Source: Alphaproteobacteria bacterium
GTDB taxonomy: Bacteria > Pseudomonadota > Alphaproteobacteria > Rhizobiales > Beijerinckiaceae
Direction: 5' to 3'
DNA length: 45,170 nt
Assembly (NCBI GenBank): GCA_021325385.1
Contig: JAJPHH010000058.1
Span: 1 to 45,170, forward strand
The translations under genes and the position numbers were made by a program. Below are positions 16,879 through 25,258 of the stretch, piece by piece; the first letter of the stretch is position 1; the number at the start of each line of letters is the position of its first letter. The notes under the pieces were generated by a model. The model was not told the origin of the DNA. It saw only the letters and a program-made list of their open reading frames with translations, and ran no database searches.

Positions 16879-17035
16879 TGGCGAAGTCCTTGGCCGCGCA
16901 CCGCAGCCCGCGGCGTCGACGGGCGGCTTTTCTGTCCTTCTCTCGCGTCCGTTTTTTAACATCGGCGCCGGCCAGCCGCGAATAGCCGACCACGTCGGCC
17001 GCCAAGATCGCAGCGAGTTTCCGGGTCTCGCTCAT
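16871..17035 (-). pseudogene. 5' remnant of a second class III cyclase gene (54 codons)
   Basis: The frame begins MSETRKLAAILAADVVGYSR and stays homologous through L-A-G-A-D, matching residues 1-27 of the complete cyclase next door (RKLAAILAADVVGYSRLAGAD), then turns into a basic, non-homologous tail (VKKRTREKDRKAARRRR) and stops at 16871. Its ATG overlaps the TGA of the complete cyclase (ATGA). The rest of the cyclase domain, including the second metal Asp, is absent, so it cannot be an enzyme. It appears to be what is left of a tandem cyclase gene after a deletion that brought the beta-helix gene next to it. The 54-codon product could still be made. Confidence 0.75.
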
Positions 17036-18951
17036 TCCTCCCGCAGTCCTGCCTTGCGCAGGCCCTCCGCCGCGCGCGCGGATTGCTGCCTGAAGACTGG
17101 GTTGTCGCTGAGTCCGTAAAGATACGTGATGACGCCCTTCACGGTTAAACCGGGAGCTAGCTTCAGGAGTTCCGCCACTTCCGCCTTCGCTTCCGCGTCG
17201 CGTCCGAGCCAGCCGTAGGCGGCGGCAAAGTTAAGATGACATTGCCAGAGCTTTGAATTAGCGGCCAACCCTTGCTGGCAGGGCGCGATAACTTGATCCC
17301 ACTGCGCCAGCTGGAGGTGCAGGTTGGAGAGAAACCAATCCCAAACCCACACGTTGAGATCGTGCGGGCTCAGCCTCTTTGCAGTCTCAATGTCGGCGAA
17401 CCCCTCTTCGGGGCGTCCGGCCAAGCCCTTCCAGGCCCCAAGAGAGCCATACGCATTCGCAAAATTGGGGTCGCTCTTGATAGCGGCTTCGCCCGCGAGG
17501 ATCGCCGCGTCGGTTTGTTTCTTGGCGGCAAGAACGTACGCTTTGGCGTAGATGAAAAGCGCGTTATCAGGCTGCGTGGACAAAGCCTGATCCGCCAACT
17601 TCTCCGCCCGGTCGAGATAGGCGTCATGTTCGGTTGCTCCCGGATAATTCGCGAGGTTAGCGAGCGCGAACGCCAGAAGAACCTGCGCTCGCGCCAAGTT
17701 CGGATCGAGCTTCAACGCCTGTTCGAGATAGTCCTTCGCTTCCTTATTGTCACTTCTGAGCAGTACTAGCTCCGCACGCATTGCGAGGTCGACGGCGTCG
17801 GGGTTGTCGGGATGCAAGCGAAGGGCGCGCAAGCTCTCGGCTCTTGCAAGTTCCCCTCCAAGAGCATTCGCGATCCGAGCGACAACGTCCACCTGCAATT
17901 GGCCGAGCTTGGCTCGCTCGCCCTCGAACCGCTCCGCCCAAATGTGCGTGCCATTTTCAGTCGAAATAAGCTGGGCATTGATCGTTATGGCTTCGCCGAC
18001 GCGCCGGACACTGCCCTCTAACGCATATCGCACGCCCAGTTCTCGCCCGATCTCTTTCACGTCGACGGCTTTGCCTTTGTAAGTCATCGCCGTGTTATGG
18101 GCGATGACAAGGCAGTCGGCCGTATGCGATAGATCGGTGGTGAGGTCGTCTGTGATCCCGTCGGCGAAATAGTCCTGTTCGGGATCGCCGCTGAGGTTCG
18201 CGAAAGGCAAGACCACTATCGACAGATGCGGCGCGTTCTTGAGCTTATCGTCGGCGACTGAGAGACCGAGGATGTGCGGAGCTAGGCCCGATCTCCAGGC
18301 GTAGGTCCCCGCCGCAAGACCCAAAATGACGACGGCAAAAACAGCACCAACCGCACTTCGCCAGATGGGCAGTGGCTTTGTACGAACTCCGCGGGATCGG
18401 GCCGCGTTGCCCTTGCCGGGAACGCCGACGTCCAGCGAATAAGCGTGGACCGGTTCGGCGATGTTCTTCAACTGCGTCGAGCCGAGATCGGTGACGGCGA
18501 AAGTCAGGCGGCCCTTAACTTGCTCATACGCGGCGCCCGAGAGACAAACCGCGCCCGGTTTGGCGATCCCTTCCAGCCGCGCGGCGATGTTGACGCCGTC
18601 GCCCATCAGGTCGCCGTCGCTTTCCTCGACCACGTCGCCGAGATGGACGCCGATGCGGAAAACGATCCGGCGATCCTCGGCGACGCCCGCATTGCGCTCG
18701 GCCATCGCGTTCTGGATTTCGACGGCGCAGTTCACCGCGTCGACCACGCTGCGGAATTCGACGATCGCCCCGTCGCCGGTGCGTTTCACTACCCGCCCGT
18801 TGTGGACGGCGATCGTCGGGTCGATGAGGTCGCTGCGAAGAGCCCGCAGCCGGGCGAGAATGCGATCCTCGTCGGCCCCGGCCAGCCGAGAATAGCCGAC
18901 CACGTCGGCGGCGAGGATCGCCGCCAGCTTGCGTTGCGGGCGTTCCGCCAT
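17032..18951 (-). CDS. Class III adenylate/guanylate cyclase with TolB-like and TPR regions
   Basis: A 639-residue protein. Residues about 1-175 form a class III nucleotidyl cyclase domain with the first metal Asp in LAADVVGYSRL and the second in KRTGDGAIVEF, plus GVHLGDVVEE and GDGVNIAARLE. One membrane helix follows (about 215-235), then a TolB-like N-domain (LPFANLSGDPEQDYFADGIT ... ALEGSVRR ... TENGTHIWAERF) and a TPR array (ALKLDPNLARAQVLLAFAL, LSTQPDNALFIYAKAYVLAA and others). This architecture is typical of rhizobial signalling cyclases; cAMP production is inferred. Start at MAERPQRKLAAIL, where homology begins. Divergent from the methyltransferase gene at 19219. Confidence 0.9.
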   Translation of the reverse strand: MAERPQRKLAAILAADVVGYSRLAGADEDRILARLRALRSDLIDPTIAVHNGRVVKRTGDGAIVEFRSVVDAVNCAVEIQNAMAERNAGVAEDRRIVFRIGVHLGDVVEESDGDLMGDGVNIAARLEGIAKPGAVCLSGAAYEQVKGRLTFAVTDLGSTQLKNIAEPVHAYSLDVGVPGKGNAARSRGVRTKPLPIWRSAVGAVFAVVILGLAAGTYAWRSGLAPHILGLSVADDKLKNAPHLSIVVLPFANLSGDPEQDYFADGITDDLTTDLSHTADCLVIAHNTAMTYKGKAVDVKEIGRELGVRYALEGSVRRVGEAITINAQLISTENGTHIWAERFEGERAKLGQLQVDVVARIANALGGELARAESLRALRLHPDNPDAVDLAMRAELVLLRSDNKEAKDYLEQALKLDPNLARAQVLLAFALANLANYPGATEHDAYLDRAEKLADQALSTQPDNALFIYAKAYVLAAKKQTDAAILAGEAAIKSDPNFANAYGSLGAWKGLAGRPEEGFADIETAKRLSPHDLNVWVWDWFLSNLHLQLAQWDQVIAPCQQGLAANSKLWQCHLNFAAAYGWLGRDAEAKAEVAELLKLAPGLTVKGVITYLYGLSDNPVFRQQSARAAEGLRKAGLREE

Positions 18952-19218
18952 GCGAGCCCCCGGGCCGCTGGGAGCGGCGACCCTAGCACGTCTGGCCGGC
19001 GGACGGAATTTCGTCCGGCGAGGGCGACGGGCGAGTTCTGTGGCGCGGCTCCCCTTTCTGATCAGGGAACGAACGCAGCGGCGGATCCATTGATGCGAGC
19101 GGCCGCATGTGGCGCGACCGGCGCGAACAATCCGCGCCTTGCATGTCCGCGCGGCTTGCGCCAATTTCGCCATGGTTGGGCGCCGGCGGGGCGAGGCCTC
19201 GGGCAAGGGACGGACATT

Positions 19219-19893
19219 ATGGCCAAGCAGAGCGCGGCGCGGCCCCTCGCCGCCCCCCTCTCCGCCGAGGGGCTTTACGGGCGCTGGGCGCCGATCTACG
19301 ACCTGATCTTCGATCTGCCCTTCCGCCCCGGCCGGGCGGCGGCGGCGCGCGCCGCGGCCGCGGCCGCCGGCGCGACCGGCGAAGTGCTGGTGGTCGGCGT
19401 CGGCACCGGCCTCGAATTGGGGCTCCTGCCCCACACGTTGCGGGTCGTCGGCATCGACCTTTCCGCCCGCATGCTGGCCATCGCCCGCGACCGGGTCGCG
19501 CGCAAAGCGCTTCGCCATGTCAAAGCCTTGCAGGTGATGGACGCGGCCGCGCTCGACTTCCCGGCAGGCCGGTTCGACGTCGCGCTCGCCCCTTACGTGA
19601 TGAGCGTCGTACCCTCGCCGGCCCGCGCGCTGGACGAGATGTGGCGCGTCGTCAAGCGCGGCGGCGAGATCGTCATCGTCAATCATTTCTCCTCCGAGCG
19701 GGGCCTGCGCGCCCGGATGGAGCAGGCGATGGAGCAATCCGCGACCTGGCTCGGCTGGCATCCGGTCTTTCCCTACGCCGCGATCGGCGATTGGCTCGCC
19801 GGGCGGACGGACGCCGAACTCGTCGAGCGGCGCGAAATCGCGCCGTTCCGGATGTTCACGCTGCTGAGGATCAGGAAAACGACCGAACAATGA
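19219..19893 (+). CDS. SAM-dependent methyltransferase, PmtA-like (phosphatidylethanolamine N-methyltransferase)
   Basis: A 224-residue class I methyltransferase. YGRWAPIYDLIFDLPFRPGR near residue 20 and the SAM loop VLVVGVGTGLELGLLP near 56 match the PmtA family (Rhodobacter/Rhizobium type), which methylates phosphatidylethanolamine to phosphatidylcholine at the membrane surface. Motif II (GIDLSARMLAIARDR) and the post-motif (MWRVVKRGGEIVIVNHF) are present. The start ATG is preceded by an AAGGGACGG stretch. The next gene begins 28 bases after its stop on the same strand. General class I methyltransferase: certain; phosphatidylethanolamine as substrate: likely from motifs only. Confidence 0.8.
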   Translation: MAKQSAARPLAAPLSAEGLYGRWAPIYDLIFDLPFRPGRAAAARAAAAAAGATGEVLVVGVGTGLELGLLPHTLRVVGIDLSARMLAIARDRVARKALRHVKALQVMDAAALDFPAGRFDVALAPYVMSVVPSPARALDEMWRVVKRGGEIVIVNHFSSERGLRARMEQAMEQSATWLGWHPVFPYAAIGDWLAGRTDAELVERREIAPFRMFTLLRIRKTTEQ

Positions 19894-19921
19894 GCGCCGA
19901 CTCGGTGAAGAGCCCCGCGGA

Positions 19922-20299
19922 ATGAACCAGACCATGCGCCGTTCGATGAACCTCGTCCGTCGCAGCGCGTGGGCCGCGCTCTTCTGCCTGTCGCCGGCGC
20001 TTGCCGGGGTCCGAGCCGAGGAGAATTACGATCTCTTCAAATATGGCAGCTTGAGTTGCGACGAATGGCTCCGCCACTCCGATCTGACCGCCGGCGAGAC
20101 GCCGCACTGGTTCGCCGACGACCTTGCGCAGCTCTACCAGAGCGGCGGCTATCGCATCGATATTCTGAGCCAGTTGAAGCCCGACCGGATCACCGCGTGG
20201 CTCACCGATTATTGCCGCGCCCATCCGCTCGACGGCTTCGCCGCGGCCGGCGCCGTGCTGACGAACGACCTCGCCGAGCGGGCGGCGGTCAAGAAGTAA
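19922..20299 (+). CDS. Small periplasmic protein, HdeA-like pattern
   Basis: A 125-residue protein with a signal peptide to about residue 32 (LVRRSAWAALFCLSPALAGVRAEE). The mature part has two Cys, in LSCDEWL and TDYCRAHPLDGF, spaced like the single disulphide of HdeA/HdeB acid chaperones, and a Y-x-x-x-I-L-x-x-L-K helix. I infer an HdeA-like periplasmic fold; the resemblance is by cysteine pattern and size only. It may be co-transcribed with the PmtA-like gene 28 bases upstream. Confidence 0.65.
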   Translation: MNQTMRRSMNLVRRSAWAALFCLSPALAGVRAEENYDLFKYGSLSCDEWLRHSDLTAGETPHWFADDLAQLYQSGGYRIDILSQLKPDRITAWLTDYCRAHPLDGFAAAGAVLTNDLAERAAVKK

Positions 20300-20579
20300 G
20301 CCGCCGGCGGCGCGGCTCCTCGCAAAGGCGCGACGTACTTGTTGGCCATTCCGGCGCCGAGTTTCTCGATCTGCGTCTTCGTTGGCGCGCCGTATCTGTC
20401 GATTCAGTCCAAGAAAACGGCCAAAGATGCTGTGAGCCGTTGAAACCGGCACATCCCGAGTCGCCGAAATGTCTCTTTGAAATCAAAGAGCGCGAATTTC
20501 TACAGGCTAGCGGATAGAGCGTGTCCCGACGCGCGGAGGCGTGCTAAACTCGGCTTTGCTGAAGAAAACAGGGGGCCTC

Positions 20580-20912
20580 GTGACCAGACTGCCGTTCGCT
20601 CTTCTGCTCGCCCTGTCGCTTTGCCTCGCCGGCGGGACGGCTTTTGCGACCGACGGCGCGCCGGCGGCCCAATCCGCGCCGAGCGACAGCGCCGCCAAGG
20701 GGCAGCCGAAGAAGGGCCGTCACAAGGAGGCGACGAAGGCCGCCAAGTCCCAGCAGAGCGCGGAAGACGCCGAAAAAGCGGCGCGGCTCGAGGAAGGCCG
20801 CAAGAAGTTTTTCCAGCGCTCGATGGGCTTCGACGCTGGCGGCGGCGCCGACAGCCCCGTCACGCTGCAGGGCGGCAATGGCCTCACGCCGTCGATGGGA
20901 TTCAAGTTCTGA
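20580..20912 (+). CDS. Small secreted Lys/Ala-rich protein
   Basis: A 110-residue protein. Starting at GTG 20580 gives a standard signal peptide (MTRLPFALLLALSLCLAGGTAFA); AGGGGG lies four bases upstream. An alternative GTG at 20541 would add 13 residues before it. The mature part is charged and low-complexity (GRHKEATKAAKSQQSAEDAEKAA), then a short conserved-looking end (KKFFQRSMGFDAGGGAD ... SPVTLQGGNGLTPSMGFKF). No family recognised. It lies on the same strand about 105 bases before rnr. Confidence 0.65.
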   Translation: MTRLPFALLLALSLCLAGGTAFATDGAPAAQSAPSDSAAKGQPKKGRHKEATKAAKSQQSAEDAEKAARLEEGRKKFFQRSMGFDAGGGADSPVTLQGGNGLTPSMGFKF

Positions 20913-21018
20913 ATCGACTTGACCGCAGCCGCCCTTGCACCCCGCGGCCTGCGCCATGATATAGACCGGGACGGCGAGCCAGAGTCGCCGGTTTTCTCTT
21001 TTCCAAAAAGACGGTGAA

Positions 21019-23349
21019 TTGCCTAAGACTATAAAGAAAGCGCGACCCGAACGCGCAAATTCGTTGCGCGGCGAAAATCCCCGCAGCTCTCCGATCCCCG
21101 GCGCCCTGCCCTCGCGCGAAGACCTCCTCGCCTTTATCGCCGGCGAGAAAGCGCCGGACGGCGCCAAAACTCCGAACCGCATCGGCAAACGCGAAATCGC
21201 CCGCGCTTTCGGCGTCAAGGGCGAGGCCAAGGCCGAGCTCAAGGCGATGCTGAAAGACCTGCAGGCCGAGGGGGCGATCCAGCGCGGCCGCAAGAGCTTC
21301 CATGCGCAAGGCCGGCTGCCGGCAATGATCGTCGCCGACATCGTCAGCCGCGACCGCGACGGCGAGCTGATCGCCAAGCCGGCTGAATGGAGCGAAGCCG
21401 GCGAGCCGCCGCGCATTCTCGTCTCCCGCCCGCGCGGCAAGGCCGAGCGCGGTCCCGCGCCGGGCGTCGGCGCGCGCGTCCTGATGCGCGTCGCGCTCCT
21501 GCCCGACGCCGGCCCGCGCGAGCCCGCCTATTCCGGCCGCGTCGTCAAGATACTCGACAAGGTCAAGGCGCGCGTCCTCGGCGTTTATCGCGAGCTCGAA
21601 ACCGGCGGCCGGGCGTCGCCGATCGACAAGCGCGCGCGGGAAGAGTTCTTCATCCCGCCCGGCATGAGCGAGGGCGCCGCGAACGGGGACCTCGTCGCGC
21701 TCGAACCAATCCGCGCCGGCGGCTTCGGCCTGCCGACCGCGCGGGTCGTCGAACGGCTCGGCTCGCTGAAATCGGAAAGCGCGATCAGCCTCATCGCGAT
21801 CAACGCCCATCAGATACCGTACGTGTTCCCACCCGCCGCGCTGGCCGAGGCCGAGGCGGCGCGGCCGGCGGATATGGATCATCGCGAGGATTGGCGGGCG
21901 CTGCCGCTGGTCACGATCGACCCGCCCGACGCCAAGGACCACGACGACGCGGTCCACGCCGCGCCGGACCAGGACCCGACCAATCCCGGCGGCTTCGTCC
22001 TGACCGTGGCGATCGCGGACGTCGCTTACTACGTACGCCGCCATTCGGCGCTCGACAAAGAGGCGCTCTTGCGCGGCAACTCGGTCTATTTCCCCGGCCG
22101 CGTCGTGCCGATGCTGCCGGAGCGGATTTCGAACGATCTCTGCTCGCTGCGGCCGAGCGAGGATCGCCCCGCGCTCGCCGCGCGCATGATCATCGATCGG
22201 AACGGCCGCAAGCTCAGACACACGTTCCACCGCATCATGATGCGCTCGAAGGCCAAGCTCGCCTACGAGCAGGCGCAGCGGGCGATCGACGGCTCTCCCG
22301 ACGAGACGACGACGCCGCTGCTCGACAGCGTGCTGAAGCCGCTCTATGCGGCGCATGAGGCGATCAAGATCGAGCGCGCGAACCGCGCGCCGCTCGATCT
22401 CGATCTGCCCGAGCGCAAGCTGATCCTGAACAAGGACGGCTCGCTCGCCCGCGTCGTCTGGCCGGAGCGCCTCGAAGCGCATCGGCTGATCGAAGAATTC
22501 ATGATCCTCGCCAATGTCGCGGCGGCGGAGACGCTCGAAGCCGCGAATGTCGGCCTGATCTATCGCGCCCACGATGCGCCGTCGCTCGAGAAGATCAACG
22601 ACCTCAACGAGTTTCTGTCGACGATCGGCGTCAAGTTCGCCAAGGGCGAGCGCCTGCGGCCGGCCCAGTTCAACGGCGTGCTGTCGCGCGTCAAAGGCGA
22701 GCCGCACGAAGCGTTGGTCAACGAAGTCGTGCTGCGCACGCAGTCGCAAGCCGAATATGCGCATGAGAATTACGGCCATTTCGGCCTCAATCTGCGCCGC
22801 TACGCGCATTTCACCTCGCCGATCCGCCGCTACGCCGACCTCGTCGTGCACCGGGCGCTGATCCGCGCGCTGAAACTCGGGCCGGGCGGCGCCCTGCCCG
22901 ATGAAAATCCGCGCGAACTCGCCGACATCGCCGAGCGCGTTTCGGCGGCCGAGCGCCGCGCCATGGCGGCCGAACGCGAGACCGCCGACCGCCTCATCGC
23001 CTCGTATATGAGCGAGCATATCGGCGCGACGTTCAAGGCGCGCATTTCCGGCGTCACCCGCGTCGGCCTTTTCGTACGTCTGAGCGAGACCGGCGCCGAC
23101 GGGTTCATTCCGGCCCAGAGCCTCGGCGCGGACTATTTCCACTTCGACGAAGGGGCCCGCGCGCTCAGCGGCGCGCGCAGCGGCGAGACGTTCCGGCTCG
23201 GCGACGAGGTCGAGGTGAAGCTGCTGGAGGCTGCGCCTTTCGCCGGCGCGTTGCGCTTCGAGATGATGTCCGAAGGATCGGGCAAGAGGCGGGTCCGCGA
23301 ATTCTCCGATCGCATGAGCCGCCGCGCCAAGAAGAGAGCAGGTCGATGA
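21019..23349 (+). CDS. rnr: Ribonuclease R
   Basis: Processive 3'-5' exoribonuclease that degrades structured RNA. The 776-residue protein has an N-terminal winged-helix region (about 30-95), OB cold-shock domains, the RNB catalytic domain with the acidic cluster TIDPPDAKDHDDAVHA at about residue 298-312, YFPGRVVPMLPERISN following, and AHFTSPIRRYADLVVHR near 595. A C-terminal S1 domain begins at GATFKARISGVTRVGLFV, and the tail is basic. The only in-frame start before the homologous region is TTG at 21019. Its stop overlaps the DUF983 gene (ATGA), so translation is coupled. Confidence 0.95.
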   Translation: MPKTIKKARPERANSLRGENPRSSPIPGALPSREDLLAFIAGEKAPDGAKTPNRIGKREIARAFGVKGEAKAELKAMLKDLQAEGAIQRGRKSFHAQGRLPAMIVADIVSRDRDGELIAKPAEWSEAGEPPRILVSRPRGKAERGPAPGVGARVLMRVALLPDAGPREPAYSGRVVKILDKVKARVLGVYRELETGGRASPIDKRAREEFFIPPGMSEGAANGDLVALEPIRAGGFGLPTARVVERLGSLKSESAISLIAINAHQIPYVFPPAALAEAEAARPADMDHREDWRALPLVTIDPPDAKDHDDAVHAAPDQDPTNPGGFVLTVAIADVAYYVRRHSALDKEALLRGNSVYFPGRVVPMLPERISNDLCSLRPSEDRPALAARMIIDRNGRKLRHTFHRIMMRSKAKLAYEQAQRAIDGSPDETTTPLLDSVLKPLYAAHEAIKIERANRAPLDLDLPERKLILNKDGSLARVVWPERLEAHRLIEEFMILANVAAAETLEAANVGLIYRAHDAPSLEKINDLNEFLSTIGVKFAKGERLRPAQFNGVLSRVKGEPHEALVNEVVLRTQSQAEYAHENYGHFGLNLRRYAHFTSPIRRYADLVVHRALIRALKLGPGGALPDENPRELADIAERVSAAERRAMAAERETADRLIASYMSEHIGATFKARISGVTRVGLFVRLSETGADGFIPAQSLGADYFHFDEGARALSGARSGETFRLGDEVEVKLLEAAPFAGALRFEMMSEGSGKRRVREFSDRMSRRAKKRAGR

Positions 23350-23759
23350 GCCAGAGTACGCAAACCGTCTTCGCCGCCGCGCCGGCGCGCAATCTCGGCC
23401 AGGCGATGCGCCGCGGCTTCGTCGGGCGCTGCCCGAATTGCGGCGAGGGCCGTCTGTTCCGCGCCTATCTCAAAGTCGCGCCGCGCTGTCCGACATGCGG
23501 CGAGGATTTGAGCCATCAGCGCGCCGACGACGCGCCGCCCTACATCACCATGTTGATCGTCGGCCATGTCGTCGTCGCCGGCGTGCTCGCCGCCGAGGAT
23601 ATTTTCCCGCAATCGCCGCTCTGGCTCGACGCGCTGATCTGGCTGTGGCTGACGCTGATGCTTTCCTTGGCGCTGCTGCCGCGGGTCAAAGGCGCGCTGG
23701 TCGGCTATCAATGGGCGTTGCGCATGCACGGCTTCGGCGGTCATCAGGACGAGACGTGA
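23346..23759 (+). CDS. DUF983 zinc-ribbon membrane protein
   Basis: A 137-residue protein with a zinc-ribbon near the front (GRCPNCGEGRLF ... RCPTCGEDL, four Cys) and two membrane helices (ITMLIVGHVVVAGVLAAEDIF and a second near residue 95-115). DUF983 proteins of this kind are fixed neighbours of rnr in alphaproteobacteria; function unknown. Its ATG overlaps the rnr stop and its own stop overlaps the NUDIX start, so it is the middle gene of a tightly coupled unit. The Cys pairs suggest metal binding at the membrane, but this is inference. Confidence 0.9.
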   Translation: MSQSTQTVFAAAPARNLGQAMRRGFVGRCPNCGEGRLFRAYLKVAPRCPTCGEDLSHQRADDAPPYITMLIVGHVVVAGVLAAEDIFPQSPLWLDALIWLWLTLMLSLALLPRVKGALVGYQWALRMHGFGGHQDET

Positions 23760-24499
23760 GCGAGGCGGCCGAGCACCAATACGCCAAAGCGCTGACCGCC
23801 GAAGCGCGCGAGCGCAAATGGCCGAATGTCCGGCCGCGCGATGCGGCGACATTGATCATCCTCGATCATTCTGGCGGCCAGCCGAAAGTCCTGCTCGGCC
23901 GGCGCCATGACGGCCACAAATTCATGCCCGGCAAGTTCGTCTTTCCGGGCGGACGCATCGAGCGCAGCGATCGCCAGATGAGCGCCGTCAAGCCGCTCCA
24001 TTCCGAAATCGAGGACAAGCTGAACGCGCGGCTCCGGCGGCCCGCGCCGCGTTTCGCCCGGGCGATCGCCCTCGCTGCGATCCGCGAGACATTCGAGGAG
24101 ACGGGCCTTGCCCTGGGCGTGAAGGCGCGCGCGCCGCTCGCGCCGGCCGGCGCCTGGACGCGCTTCGCCGAAACCGGCGTCACGCCGTCGCTCGACGGGA
24201 TCGACTTCGTCGCCCGCGCCATCACGCCGCCGCGCCGGCCGAAGCGCTTCGACACGCGCTTCCTCGTCGCCGACGCGAACATGATTTGTCACCAGGCGCC
24301 GGGCGTGGTCGGGCCCGAGGCGGAGCTGGTCGAGCTCGTCTGGATGCCGCTCAGCGACGCCGCCGGTCTCGACATTCCCGCGATCACCCGCATCGTCCTC
24401 AAAGAACTCGACGCGGCGATGAAAGACGGCATGGCGAGGAGCCGGCCGCGGCCTTTCTTCTACGAGCGCAACGGAGTATGGCGGCGAGACGAGTTGTGA
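23756..24499 (+). CDS. NUDIX hydrolase
   Basis: A 247-residue NUDIX hydrolase. The Nudix box is split by an insertion: the glycine part is FVFPGGRIERSD and the helix is AAIRETFEETGLALG, about 47 residues later. That gives the R-E-x-x-E-E-x-G core needed for metal binding. Family members cleave nucleoside-diphosphate-linked compounds; the split box resembles the group of CoA or nucleotide pyrophosphatases related to human NUDT19, but the substrate is not known. The start is GTG 23756, overlapping the DUF983 stop (GTGA). Third gene of the rnr unit. Confidence 0.88.
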   Translation: MSEAAEHQYAKALTAEARERKWPNVRPRDAATLIILDHSGGQPKVLLGRRHDGHKFMPGKFVFPGGRIERSDRQMSAVKPLHSEIEDKLNARLRRPAPRFARAIALAAIRETFEETGLALGVKARAPLAPAGAWTRFAETGVTPSLDGIDFVARAITPPRRPKRFDTRFLVADANMICHQAPGVVGPEAELVELVWMPLSDAAGLDIPAITRIVLKELDAAMKDGMARSRPRPFFYERNGVWRRDEL

Positions 24500-24586
24500 G
24501 GTACGAGCTCTTTAGGAAAGCAGGCCGAGCCGAACCGCCGCGCTCCAAGAGCGGGTTGCGTTTGGGCCGAATCGCCGGAGACATCC

Positions 24587-24663
24587 TTGCGAGGAGCGAA
24601 GCGACAAAGCAATCCATTCGCAGGGCTGAGCCTTCCAAATGGATTGCTTCGCTTCGCTCGCAA
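24587..24663. repeat. Dispersed hairpin repeat (REP-like)
   Basis: Imperfect inverted repeat with arms 24587-24618 and 24638-24663. The arm core (GATTGCTTCGCTTCGCTCGC and its complement) is a motif commonly scattered between genes of Bradyrhizobium, Rhodopseudomonas and relatives. It sits between the convergent NUDIX gene and the gene at 24681, where it could also serve as a two-way terminator. Confidence 0.75.
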
Positions 24664-24680
24664 TGACGATGGGTCTATCC

Positions 24681-25073
24681 CTACGCCGCGGCCGAGGAAT
24701 GCGGCGTGAGCCGTCCCGCCAGCGCGATCAGCGCCAGGTGGTACGAGCGCGCGGTGCTCGCCGAGCGCTGGAAACGCGCCATCACGATATCGAGCAATTC
24801 GACAATGATCTCGGCGTCGGCGTCGGCCGCGTCCGCGCTCGACAAGAGATGTTCGTCGAGCGCCGCCAGCAGCGCCCAGCGCGCCGCGTCGAAATCGTCC
24901 CTGTCGCCTAAGATCGCCGCCTTCCAGGCGCGGGCATGGAGCCGCGCCAGAGTCCAAGCGTTGGAGCCGGTCCCGAGCCGCCGGCGGTAGGCGTCCAACA
25001 AGCGATCGAAGATGATCGGCTCCGACCAGGCCCGCAACCCGGCCAATCCTACGGCCACGTCGCCGTTCGGCAT
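24681..25073 (-). CDS. Hypothetical helical protein
   Basis: A 130-residue protein, predicted all-alpha, starting MPNGDVAVGLAGLRAWSEPI and with a segment RLHARAWKAAILGDRDDFDAA that reads like repeat-type helices, ending in an alanine-rich tail. No signal peptide or membrane helix and no family recognised. The start is a plain ATG with weak Shine-Dalgarno. It has good codon bias for the organism and lies between the REP-like hairpin and dmeF. Probably real, function unknown. Confidence 0.6.
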   Translation of the reverse strand: MPNGDVAVGLAGLRAWSEPIIFDRLLDAYRRRLGTGSNAWTLARLHARAWKAAILGDRDDFDAARWALLAALDEHLLSSADAADADAEIIVELLDIVMARFQRSASTARSYHLALIALAGRLTPHSSAAA

Positions 25074-25258
25074 TTTCGCAGTCTCACGTCAGCCCCTCGT
25101 GAACGCGCAAACCGAATCTCGCAACTCCCGAATCCTAGGCTGCGACTCGAGCGTTCGCAAGAATTATGAGATCGTCTGGCGGCGAATAAGAGCGCGAATG
25201 GTCCGGCCGCGAGCCTTTCCGACCCGTGCGGATTGGCGATAGGACCTGACCGAACCCG

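Noticed and set aside
18952-19935. A frame continuing about 328 codons upstream of the cyclase start on the minus strand
   Set aside because: That part is Arg/Gly/Pro-rich, overlaps the PmtA-like gene on the other strand, and has no family pattern; cyclase homology starts at 18951.
20902-23142. A 746-codon open frame antisense to rnr
   Set aside because: Shadow frame of the RNase R gene with Arg/Asp-rich low-information sequence.
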